Below are positions 46,006 to 57,987 of a stretch of 64,000 nucleotides of DNA, in pieces. Made by a program: the position numbers and the translations under genes. The stretch spans positions 338,977,076 through 339,041,075 of the forward strand of contig CM068368.1 of assembly GCA_034769895.1 (NCBI GenBank), given 5' to 3'. Source of the DNA: Magicicada septendecula. Lineage: Eukaryota; Arthropoda; Insecta; Hemiptera; Cicadidae. Under the pieces are notes generated by a model. The model saw nothing but the letters and a program-made list of their open reading frames with translations. It ran no database searches and was not told the DNA's origin. Position 1 is the first letter of the stretch. Every line of letters begins with the position of its first letter.

Positions 46006-47288
46006 AATATAAAATTGGTAGAAAAACTAGATAATATTAGAATTAATGATAATACAAAATTGATATCACTGGATTTTAAGGACATGTTCACCAATATTAC
46101 AGTAAATAAAGTTATTAAGTTAATAATCGATAATAATATTGGAGAATACAAGTATTAAAAACAATTGGTTAAAGTAGTTAAAGAATGTCTAAATCAAAAC
46201 TATTTTAGGTTTAATAACAAGTTTTATATACAGAAAAAAGGATTACCTATGGGATCTCCCATATCCTATTCTTGCTGAGATTTACATGAATGATTTTGAA
46301 CAGCAATGTATACATTCCACTAGGTACAAAGACAATACAAAATTATGGACTAGATACGTTGACGATGTATTAGTAATTTCGGAAGGAAGCATAGAAGAAG
46401 TGCATGCGTTTATAAATGAGGTAAATAATAAGGTTAAAAACTTACAGTTTAAAGAAGAGAGAGGAGGTAAGGAAATAAATTACTGTACTTAGATTTAAAC
46501 ATAGAAATTAAGAATAATGAAAAATTACAGTTTGGGATATTTAGGAAAGAATCGTATTCTGATATAATTATACCGAAAGAATCTTACCACCCTTATAGGT
46601 ATAAAATGGCGGCAATCAATTCATTTTGCTATAGAGCTCAGAAGTGTTTAAAAGAGACAGAAACAAAAGATAGGGAGATAAAAAGATAAAGGGAATTGTA
46701 AGGAACAATAACTATGACACCAACATAGTGGATACAGTTATGAAAAGTATTAACATACAAAAAGCTAAAAAAGAACCAGAACAAAAGAATGATGCAGGGC
46801 CATTGACATACATAGGATCACATACCAGAAAAATTATAAAATGTTTTAATAAATACGGAGTAGATATACCAATTAGAAACAGTATTTGATAAGATAAGGA
46901 ATAAAAATATAGAAAAAATCCCAGCGTTACAGAGAAACGGAGTTTAAAAATTAAAATGTAAAGAATGCAACAAAGTATACCTAGGGTGAGACAGGACGGA
47001 AATTCGTATGCAGGTTGTCTGACCACAAACGTGGATGACCACAAACGTGGAAAAGGTAATAGAACAACGAATTCGTTATATGAAAGACATTTCGTAGAAG
47101 AGAACCATAAGTTTATTAATCCTTTGAAAGACTATGAAATTTTAAAAATAGTAAATAACACAGTTGAAAGAAAGCTTAGGGAGGAGTTAGAAATATTGAA
47201 AGAAAGAGAGAAAGGGTTAGACAATTTAATGAATACTAAAACTAAATTTGATAATGAAGAAATATTTTATAATATAATTAAGAAGTAA

Positions 47289-47885
47289 AAGGTAGAGGAC
47301 GGTTAGATAACATTAAGAATTAAATTGCATATATGGATGTTTTTGAAATAAGGGTGAGTGACCGCGCCCAAAAGTCTGAATGAGAAAGGCTTTACAACGT
47401 TAAGTTTTGAAAGGAATGCACACGTGCGTGCGCACGCACACACAACAACACACATACACACGGAATGTGCTAGAAAAATATGTAACTGTACAGACGGGGG
47501 TGACAGGGTTTGGAGGTTGGGAAGGGACATTTGACTTATAGCTGGTTTGCGGGGGGGGGTGGACAGTGGGGCGGGTGAGGGTGTGAAGAGTTTGTTTTAC
47601 TCTCTTGTTGTTATTTCCGATCTGACGATGAGCTGAGAAACTTGAAAGCGCTAATCGGAATAATTTTTCTATAGTGGTGTGCAACAGTGATAATTCTGGT
47701 TGTGATTATAACCACTAACACAACTTCATAATTTAACTTCAATTGAATTCTATAAAAGATTAGGTTACGTATAGTTTGCTGAAATTTTAAAATCTAATAC
47801 AGTCTATATATTTTGAGTAATTTATTTAAATAATCTATGGCGCCGTAAATAAATATACTTACGTTTTGGTGACTTTAACTGCCGT
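47289..47885. other. Penelope 3' region and flanking noncoding DNA
   Basis: Untranslated end of the decayed Penelope element to 47703, with a mixed CA/CG-rich stretch near 47417-47460 and a G-rich run at 47549-47561, then unassigned AT-rich DNA to the minisatellite. Confidence 0.5.
47615..47660 (+). ncRNA. Hammerhead-like motif at the end of the decayed Penelope element
   Basis: Helix I TTCCGAT (47615-47621) pairs fully with ATCGGAA (47654-47660). Between them lie CTGACGA (47622-47628), a short weak stem II region and GAAAC (47637-47641). The arrangement fits a hammerhead open at helix I, with TA before the 3' strand as the predicted cleavage site. Confidence 0.55.
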
Positions 47886-48219
47886 TGCGTCATACCATCA
47901 GCAATATTTAGTTGGGACAGTAAACCTTGCTGCGTCATACCATCAGAAATATTTAGTTGGGACAGTAAACCTTTCTGCGTCATACCATCAGCAATATTGC
48001 TGCGTCATACCATCAGAAATATATAGTTGGGACAGTAAACCTTGCTGCGTCATACCGTCAGCAATATTTAGTTGGAACAGTAAACCTTGCTGCGTCATAC
48101 CATCAGCAATATTTAGTTGGGACAATAAACCTTGCTGCGTCATACCATCAGCAATATTTAGTTGGGACAGTAAACCTTGTTGCGTCATACCATCAGCAAT
48201 ATTTAGTTGGGACAGTAAA
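47886..48219. repeat. 45-bp minisatellite, eight units
   Basis: Units begin TGCGTCATACCATCAG at 47886, 47931, 47976, 48001, 48046, 48091, 48136 and 48181. One unit is shortened by 20 bases. The period is divisible by three, so it gives long open frames on both strands, but nothing suggests a gene. Confidence 0.95.
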
Positions 48220-51200
48220 AAGTTTACTGACTTAAATTTTTTTTTATTTATGTTCTGTTATCAACTAGTTGGCCTACAATTATTTCACATTATAGTTATT
48301 AGTTATCCCTAATACTGTTAGATGGTACAAAGCAAAAAGAAGTGAGACTCAAGTTGACAATGGGCCCTGTTCAGTGTTGGAATTGAAGTAATAGTAGGTT
48401 GGGTTGGATGACAAATGTATATACTCGACAAAGCGTATAATGAAAGGTATAATAATGCGCCTAACAGATTGAAAGAGCATGTCTAAAATATTGGGCGACT
48501 ACTAAAAGAACCTTTGAATACAAGCCAAACAAGCCAAGAAGGTATGGAAAGGTAGCGTTTAACCACGAGAAATGGATAAGTCTGGAAGTGAAGAAGAAGA
48601 GGACTAAGAACTTTTTAACAGTAGTGTCTCATATGTACGTAAATCATATTCGTAGAGAATGTCCGAGAAAATAAAGACCGGATGTCGTCCTTAGTGCATG
48701 CAAGTTGTCCGGGTATGCAGTGTACATAGGTAGATGTGAATTTTTCTACATTGCATGTAACATCACATGTGTTATAACCCATGCATCATATGTGTGTTAT
48801 ACAACACTGGACATAATACGAGTAATACAACATAACACTGAGTAGCTTTCGGCGCTCGCGCGCTCGCGCGTGTGTGTGTCTGGTTGCAAGGTGAGGCAGC
48901 GAAGCACAGCCGACAGAAACTTTCTACCAAAGCAGCAGTAGTTAGTAGAAGGCGAAAGTGGAACCACACCTCACGAAACAAACTGTGTGGTCGGCGACAT
49001 TGAACCCAAGGCGGGGGTCAAGTTTTTATTAGAAATCGACAATCTTACTTTTCCTTATCGATATGCGATGTCACGTTTCACTCATTAACATTATCAGATT
49101 TCCGCTACTCGCCATATGCTTTAGGTATGCACGCAAAGTACACTTTGCCATTTCATTGTCTTTATTAAATAATCGATATCCATATCCATACCAATCGAAC
49201 AACTTCAAAAAAATGAGGTTTCCAGTGTTGTGCAATCGTTATTATGTGTGCACAGATGTTACACTCTCTCCACTCTTGTCTATCTGTTTGTCTACCTCTT
49301 CCCCTCTTTCTCCTCACCGCTTTCTACGATTGGAGACACAGAGAAACGCTTCGACTCTTGAACAAAGTAAGGTGACTTTCTCCTCTTCGAAGTGGGGTAT
49401 CTTCTCTTAGTATAGAAGATCGCTGGTTATAGAAGGCTTAATCGTCGCTGGCTAACTGGTTAACACACTGAACTGGTTCACTACTTTTAATAAACAGACA
49501 TTCATGCCAAAATGTTTTGTCCTTTTATCTCTTTGTTTACTTAGCCTTACGGTCTTGCAGAACTTAACAATATTATGTTCAAGTCGTTTCTGTCTTTCCT
49601 CCCCTCTATAGTTATACCATTGCTGTTACGTCAATCTAACCGTAACTCGGTTCCCATCTTTCTTCTTTGTTGTAACCAACATTTCATTAACGTTTTGGGA
49701 ACGATGGACTTGCTTCCATCATTTGCGCGATCGCATATCATTTCATTTATATTTTATCTGTCTACACAATTTCATCTCCCACTATTATTACAATTTTATC
49801 AGTCCATTAATTTGTCTGTGAAATAGGCATTCCGTCAACTTTCTTAAAATGTTCACTCCAATACTCCCAATTGATTTACTGGTTCTCCAACCCAAACAAG
49901 CTGTATTATTTTATTATTAAGCTAATTACCAACCCTCTGTTTTGTTACTTTTTCGTAAATTCTAAATTCCATTTTATACGATTCTTTCAAACAATAAATG
50001 AAATTTAGGTAATATTAGCTAATATTAACACCAAGTAAAGTATAAATTTCGTTACAGACTTCCTTGTAAAAAATATTTATAGTTATGTGCCTTAGCACCA
50101 AGCCATCAAAACCACGTCAAAAGTTCAAAAGGTATAGGTATTGTTAGATACTAAGTAATAAACACTGGTCTTTAAATATCCACTAACAGTCACTTTCACT
50201 TATTATGTGTACTTAAAATACTAAACTTATGTGTGACAACACTCAACAACCTGATAAGGGTACTTAGAGCGTAGAAGGAATTCACCGACTTAGTGGGTTT
50301 TAACCCTGTGGAACAATGCATTTTATAATTAAAATTAGATTTTAGTTTTCATATATAGGCCTAATATAATATGTTATATAAATACTGTATAATATTATAA
50401 TATATATATTATAATTATATCAATATATAATAGGCCTGTAATAATTCTCAACATAATATAATAATAATTTATTACAGTCTGTCTGTCTGTCTACCTGTCT
50501 CTCGGTCTGTCTGTTTGTTATATGTCTTATGATAACTTTTGAATGTATCAACCGATTTTCGAAAAACTTGGCATTTACCCAATACTTTTACTACTACAGA
50601 TCCCCATTGTTTTTTAGAGTTACTTCCTCTCAAAAACAGAAGGGCAGAAGGCAGTAATGTTATAGGGAAATATTTGAAAAATCGAAAAAATCAATGTAAG
50701 GTATCAAATTAAAGAGAAATTTAACCCAAATCTGAGTATTGTATTCAGTTTTAGAAACTTTAAAATTTTGGTACTCCAAAGCTTAAAAAACGTATCAAAA
50801 TTAAAAATAACTCCAAAATCGACGTGGTTATTAAATGAAGAGAATTTTAACCAACATCTGAATATGGTTTTGGAAATTTCAAAATCTTAGAACACGGGCC
50901 CCCAGATATTGGACTAACAATTTGAAAAAAGTTAAACTCCATCCGAGTATCAAACTAAAGGAATTTTAATCCAAATCCGAATGTAACGTTTACTCTGATA
51001 ACTTTTTTAACTTTGTGACATCATAAGCCAAAACTGGAAGTGAAAATATTAAAAATTTGAAAATGTCTGTGTGTGGGGCACCAATGTATGAGGAATTTTA
51101 TTTAAATAAAAACTATGTTGGCACATCTATTATGTTTGCACATGTATAAAGAAAGAAATGTATAAAGAATTATGTTTGTACATGTATGTATGTTTGTATC

Positions 51201-54200
51201 TTTAAAATCTGACAAAACTAGTATGTCCCAACACCCCCCTGAAAATTTTGGACAGCCCTTAAAAGTTGTAAGCTGTTTGCAAAAAAACTTTACATATTGT
51301 TAACAGTTATGTAAATTTCTTAAAATATTAGATATAGGCCTATAGATGCCTAAGAAAATACACCATAAAATTAAAAGCTAGGAATTAATTATTTGTTATT
51401 TATGAATTGTGATAAAAAATTAACTAAGAAGCCAAGCGGTTGTTTGGAATTTTTCATGATTATTGTACGACTGTCTGCCTTACAATTGTTACTTTACTAA
51501 AACTATAATGGTGTAGTAATCAGGGTTTTTGTAATTTTGTTTATAAACAAAAAATTACTTATTGAAATTTCTTTAAAATAAATATATTTCGTTCTAAACA
51601 GTGAGTGCCTTCATCGGCTCAGGGAACTTATTAGGTATAATATAATAATATGTTATAATTCTAATATAATGTAATTATAATTCTAAACACAATATGGTTT
51701 GAAATCTCAGAATTAGCTAAGGTAGGCGTTTTAAATTCAGAAACGTTCCAGAATATTTACCGGTACTGAGAGACCTGTTCATAAATACCAGTAACCTGTC
51801 AAAATTTAGCGTTATAATTTTATGCTGTCTATTGATTGAACTTTAAAACAAATTTAATTAAATTTCAAATATAAGATACGCAAAGTGAAAAAAATTTGGC
51901 AGAATTAGAAATAAACTCTTTTACAAGTAAGTTACAAAAGAGCATACTGCAATATGGGAAAACATGACATGGCATGAAAATAGAGTGCTGCCATAAAGAT
52001 GGCAGCAAAACAGATGTCACTGTTTACAATGACTAACCGTGACACTGTTTAAACAATGCCCTGACAAGCTAAAATTTGAAAACTGGGATCCGGGCTGAAC
52101 AGACAACTACGGAAACTGATAACTGTTTAAGGAATGAAGTTAGAGAAGCAAAAAATATAGTTCTTGTTAGTGTCAATGCAGGTTGGCATCATTTACGTAG
52201 GCGGGATAATTCTAAACTAAATCACTAGTTGTAATATACTGAGATTACATTATCAAAAAGATAATAAATTTCGTTTCCAATTAAAAATGTTTCCTATTCA
52301 TTAGTTTATTTCGGCTTTTGTGTTTTCATTGACCTTGTATGAACAATAAAACCACTGTTGGCGAAGCCTCGCTCTTCCTAGATTGTGACCATTGTTTCGA
52401 CATTATTTCAAACACAATTCAATGAACTCTTTTACATAACTAATTTACTTATTGTTAATTAAATGAACCGATGTGCTATTATCTAGCGGCCAAGGTTTGA
52501 ATATAAATAGATTTAGCCCAGTGGTCATTGAAACTCGGCGGTTGCATAACAACAATGAACCCGCAGAAGAGAATGCAAGATGCATTGTTGCCGTACAGTA
52601 GCACACTTGCTCCTGAGGCAACAGGTGGCCTCAGCCTGTTAAATATTTTCCCCGTCTGAAGTGAACGGCTGTGACTTGAAATATTCACGCTGAGAATATC
52701 TGGCTGGAACATCTTCTTACTGTTTAGATGACCCAATTAACTCGACCCAGCTTTCTCTGTCTTGTGTATCGTCTACTTTCTTTTTTTTTTTTTAGTACGA
52801 TTCTTAATACAAGTCCTCAGTTTAATATTGCATCCTATTTTTTACATCTCTCTTCTCGCCTCTGTTGAATCTCGTACTGCATATCCGATGGTTCTTAATT
52901 CAGGTTATTGTAACTAAAAAATGATGGATGTCTGTCGTTTATATTAAAACAAAAAGAAGTTCATATTTGGTGCTGCTACCAGTAGCAGTAAAATATTTTA
53001 AGAAGCGTTTGTGTATTCTACCTAATACTCTCGTATAGCCGAATATAATAAATGTATTTAACTCGATGACTTAGTTCTGAAATAGTACGAGTACTGAACC
53101 TTTTTCGTATTAATAAAACGAAAAACGTGTTAGTATAATTACCTTGTGGACTCTACAGAGATTAACAAGCCAGACTCTTACAAGTATCATATTTCCTTAG
53201 TTTGCAGTTTTTAATTTTTCTAGTTTTAGTGCCGGAGCTTCAGTGGTTTGATAAGAGCTTTGTCCTCTCTCAAGAGAACGCACAAGAACAAGAGCATATG
53301 GGATCTTTGAAGAATGTGTAGCGGTCAAAGACTGAATAATGGAAATATATTAAACGGATGTTTTATGTTGAAAACCACCCGTCAGTAAAATATGAATATA
53401 TTTTCAATTAATGGACTTGATAATTTAGGAATTTAACGAATAGTTACTTTCCTGATGAAATGTAAATGCAGTTTTAACTATAGAACATATCCACAGGACT
53501 TATAAAATGTCAGTGAACAGAAAATTTGGCGATATATTTAATTCAGTTTCATTATTTTCAAATAGTAATTACTGCTACAACACTGACGTTTGTTTTTGTA
53601 CAGGATAAAAAATTGGTTATACTAATTCCATCAGAAAACTGAACTACATCAATTAAACAGTTGGGTGCACAATTCACTTTCCGTAATAGCCGTTTACTGC
53701 TACATAATTGTGCTGTGCGCGCGATTTTTGTAAAACATTTGTTATAAAAGAGTGAAACAAATGTTTATTAATAATAAAGTATTTTTCAAGTAATTATTGT
53801 TTTTATTTTACTGTACGCTGCAGTAACCTGTATGAAATGTATAATAAGAGGGAAAATAGAATTGAACGCAAAACCTTAAAAAAATTAATTAAACAACAAG
53901 ACACGCCTGAAACATCAAACGCGAAAAAACATTTATATACTGCGCATGCGTATAGAATTAATAGATGGAGAGAATAAATATAAATACGTAACACAGTGGA
54001 AGTAAAATTTTAAATTTCCTAATTATTTAATAGAATACTATTTTAGTATTCTACTCTTTAGGTTAAAATGGAACCAACATTCGGTAAAAAAAAATAAAAA
54101 AATATTTTCCACCCAGTGAATATATTCCGTTTTTTTCTCTATTTAAATTAAATCAATGAACTACGTTTGTGATTATAATTTACATGATTCCCGATAAATT

Positions 54201-55714
54201 AATTATGCGATCGTAAAAAATACATGCAATCGATTTCTAAAACAACGCTTTAGTGAACTTATTATAAATTAAGTTTGTAATTTTTCAGTGTTTGGATTTA
54301 AAAAATATTTTTACGTTGTGAAAATTAAGTCATAAAACGAGTTTGTCGGTTTACATAATATGTCAGTTGGACCTAACGACAATTTTTACCGTCAAAAAAT
54401 GTTAGAAAAATTGCAAATTTACGTACAGTAATATGCTTTTACTGTACCTGTTAATAAGTTAAACATAAAAGGTAATTTAAATATTTGATCACTATCGTTT
54501 GCACTCACTCATTCATCATATGATTATAGTTTTTAATTCCATCACTTCTGTTACTAGAACCATGCCAGTACTATGTGACATTTAACTAATCTTGAAGTTT
54601 CATTTCTGTGTATACAGTATATCCTTAATCTGGTAATTCAAATATGATCTCTTTTGTCGTATCGAAGTTGACTTTAGACTTCGACGTTATAAGCAATAAG
54701 CAAACGTTGTATTTTTAAAATTCTGTCTTTCACTTTGTTGTTATTAATATGATTTAAAAGTTTCAGGGTATACGGAATTGCCATGAAGTGGTGACAGATT
54801 AGCATTCAAATGGCCCACGTGCTGTAATAGTTTGTTGATCCTTGCTCGGTACACGCTCGTGAGAAGAAAGTTAAATTCAAAGCGAAAGAGTAATTATGAC
54901 GTTGTAAATCGGCGTCAAGAAATACGTAGCCCGCAGTAGAAATAGAGGTGAAATACCGACTACAGGTTGGGGTTATACTCCCTCCCCCTGTTGGCGGGTT
55001 TCTCCTTAGAATGTCGCCGAGTTTGGAATCTGATCTACAGATCGCGCGCGCGACTATGGAATGTTTACTGAAGAAGTGACCTTATTACTGTATCAGTGAT
55101 GTACATGTCAGCACATAGTTTACTTGCAGATAGAATCTGATTTCTCTACAGAACATTCTAAACATTGCTTTAGAAACGACATAGCTGGGAACAACACTGA
55201 CAAAAAAACTAACTAGTTCGGATATACTGTACTGTAGCATTTTTTGGTATAGGCCTACCAAAGTTTGTTAAATTAAAACTCTAACAGGCTCTTCTTGCAT
55301 TGACATGTCTTTTTAACGGATGGGATATTGACGCAATTAAACACCATGTACAATACGTAAATATTCAGTGCAGACCAGCTTGCATAAACGCCCAGTTCAA
55401 AGTTAATGAGTGCCCAATTCTACGTTTTTTGTTGCGAAAATCTATTCCTAGGTTTCTTTCCTAGGTTTTATTCGAGGTCTTCTTTAAGACGTAATTACTA
55501 TTAGGTTTGATATAAATATGAAGAAGATAATAGAGAACTATTTGTAGTTATAGTTAGCGTCAGGTCGCTATTATTTTTCACCCCAGGTGTTGTTTCATTG
55601 AATGTCGGCTGAGAACGTACGGCACGGCGTCTTCTTCTCGTAAGGGAAGCTTTCCATAGTATCACCTAAATAGCAAAATCTGTAAAAAGTACCCTTCACT
55701 TTCCCGAAAGAGCT
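48220..55714. other. Noncoding DNA, no gene recognised
   Basis: About 7.5 kb of mainly AT-rich sequence. Seen: a CG/GT simple repeat at 48850-48880 beside a G+C-richer patch, a GTCT repeat near 50477-50516, and AT-rich low-complexity DNA at 50340-50470. Open frames up to 115 codons show no domain, no codon pattern and no splice context that would support a gene. Confidence 0.45.
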
Positions 55715-56146
55715 CTACATTATCCTCGAGAAAAAGGACCTCTCTTCAATAAAATTCTTGCTCTTTTCTGTTGACTTTTCCTGTGAGGTCTCTCTGTTAG
55801 TAAGATCATCCTGTTCCCTTACCGAGTTCTGAATTAAAAGTGTTCCTCCCGATAATGTCATTAGCTTGTAACTTCCCGTTTTCAAACGCTGGCTTGACCA
55901 CCAATGTTTGTGAAGAAACATTTTCTCCCTGTCAAAGTGTTGAACCGGTATCTCCGTGGATATTATTCGTAAATTGTAGTCTACAATTTTGTTATTTATT
56001 GTGCCCGTAAGCATACGCAGTGCCGTGGTTTTCGATAGTACGATCATACACCTAATTGAATCTCTACTACTGCAGATTTTCACGCAAAATTCAGTCGGGC
56101 ATCGTAAAGTAACATAAGCGTAGAAGTTATTCCTGCTTTTAGACAT
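55715..56146 (-). other. Unrecognised 143-codon open frame
   Basis: Starts at an ATG (MSKSRNNFYAY) and has no recognisable domain, signal peptide or membrane segment. The C-terminal third is rich in Glu, Ser, Lys and Arg. It is the longest frame in the host-like part of the window, but length alone is weak evidence in a sequence this size. It may be chance or a retroelement relic. Confidence 0.15.
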
Positions 56147-56508
56147 CCTTATTTCTTAGCCACCCTCTCCTTTTATTGAACTCTCCCTGTTTCTGGCAAT
56201 ACTAAATTGATTATTGAGTCCTCGCCAGACACATGGAAAAAATTACAAATTGAACAGTCCTCGAGAACTGTGTGTTAGTAATTTTTCCAAATTAGTTATT
56301 TTAGTAGAATAAAAGCCTAGACCTATGTATGAGAATATTATAAGGAAGTGTATTAGCATAATGTTTTAAATTTAAGGATTTAAGGAGATATAATTCCTTT
56401 AAATCTTTTTATAAGATTTTGTGAACTGCTTACATCACTATACCTCCCACCCGTTTGTTATTCCAAATTTACTTAATGTGCTATTAACTCTACGGTACAG
56501 TTTGAAAT

Positions 56509-56545
<37 letters not shown>

Positions 56546-57856
56546 TAAACGTTTACCTCCTGTTCAGTTTATTATAACACAGAAACCAGTAAAACAATGT
56601 TTTGTTAGTAATACATGTTGTTACATAGCCGAGGCTGTCGGAATGTCTCGTAATTTACTATTGTTGCTTTCTTTCCACCGTTGACAGGCAACATTACTAC
56701 AGTTGTGTCTGTTCATTAGTTCCTATATTTATCTCCTTTAAAACTATCCAGATGTTTACGTCTCGGATAGTTCACTTCAACTGTATTCTGCTACGGTTAT
56801 TATTCCATTCACGAAGCGCGTCTGCCTCTGAAAATATTTTTAATATTTAACAAGTAAGGAATACTGTACATATTAAAACTCTAAGATGAAATATTTCTAA
56901 TCTTATTTCGTCAACATAAAAATGAAACAATACCAGTAATTAGCCATCGTTAAATTTAATAAAACTAGTTTTATATACACATACATATTGTTATCAGAGA
57001 CGTATTATTTGTAAACAAATGATAGTTCGTGAAAAAAGTGGCGGATCTATAAGCTGCGAACATCTGTCAAACTGAGAATGCTAATTTTATATTCTGCATA
57101 CTTTTCAGGCGTGGGGAACAATATTACTTAATAACGTCATGTTATAAAACATAGAACACCGTATTTCAATTACTATTTTAAAACGAAAGTTTAGCACACG
57201 ATATGTTTCGTAGGTTGGGGTTCCAATACAGAATTGCCTGATACAACAAATCTAGCGGAATGAGTTGTGTTAAAGTTTTAGTTGAAGATCTCAAATACCA
57301 TTAACTAAGTACAATTTTGTTATAAAAAAGAAATAGTCCAGAGTGGTAATTAGTGGATAAGTGTGATCCATAATTTCTAAAGAGTCAGCTAATTATATAT
57401 GATTTTCAAGGAATCAGCGTTATTTTTCAAAAAATAAAAGGAATATTTACATTGCAAAAGACTAGAATTTATATAAACTATTGGACATAGCTTTAGTCCG
57501 AGGTAGAATAAAAAATGGAATGTTAGGAATGTTAAGAATGTTAGATTCTTATTGTCAGTTAACGTCATGACAAGGGGCACTAGCTTACCAGTACATAGGC
57601 TATAATATTTTAATACTTTTTAAAATAACTGAATAAAAAAAACGATGACTTCCTTGTCCATTTCTGCAGTTTAAAGTGACAGTTTTTTTTTCTGTATGCA
57701 ACCAAACTACTTTTCCATTTTGAAAATATAACACAATGGATAGGGATCTCTTTACCTTTAACGATCGGCGCCTCGTTCTGTAGTTCAGCTTAGCCGGTTT
57801 GAATTCAGGTCAGGGCGACCGATTATCATGCCCGGATTCACCCGGTTCTGGTGACA
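56147..57856. other. Noncoding DNA with a hairpin and a TA microsatellite
   Basis: Contains a hairpin at 56235-56288 (GGAAAAAATTAC with GTAATTTTTCC, inner ACAGT with ACTGT) and a (TA)n run at 56512-56542. No gene is recognised. Confidence 0.45.
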
Positions 57857-57892
57857 TATAAAGCTGTTTGTGCATGCTGCACTTATTCAGTT
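57857..57892 (+). promoter_or_regulatory. Possible TATA/Inr core promoter
   Basis: TATAAAG at 57857-57863 and TCAGTT, an arthropod initiator match, at 57887-57892. The A at 57889 is 32 bases from the TATA start, normal arthropod geometry. A strong 5' splice site, AAAG followed by GTAGGT at 57988, lies 99 bases downstream, so 57889-57987 could be a leader exon. It is on the same strand as the chitin-binding exon 2 kb away, but no signal-peptide exon was found between them, so the link is unproven. Confidence 0.3.
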
Positions 57893-57987
57893 GCTTATGA
57901 AACGGAAAGAAGTAGATTTACGTTACGAAGAAAAGCAGTAAAATCAATCAGTTCCGCTTGAAGTCGTTAACAGACGAACAGGGAAAG

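Larger units (their letters stand above)
45090..47703 (+). pseudogene. Second, decayed Penelope-like element
   Basis: Fragments in order along the plus strand: N-terminal block TEVTFNSEEKEMLAKDFEY (45097 on), VTKADK of the DKG motif (near 45375), RT motif A LISLDFKDMFTNI (near 46060), GLPMGSP (near 46240), YVDD in TRYVDDVLVIS (near 46355), and the GIY-YIG start CKECNKVYLG (near 46960). A C-terminal piece LYERHFVEENHKF follows, to the stop at 47288. Several frameshifts and stops separate them. The 3' untranslated part runs to about 47703 and ends in a ribozyme-like structure. It is a different, older family than the pair at 30433-34519. A 265-bp insert at 45741-46005 interrupts it. Confidence 0.82.

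Noticed and set aside
47866..48312. 148-codon frame coding a repetitive protein (CCVIPSAIFSWDSKP units)
   Set aside because: It is the 45-bp minisatellite read in one frame; the other strand is open too and there is no start context or flanking coding sequence.
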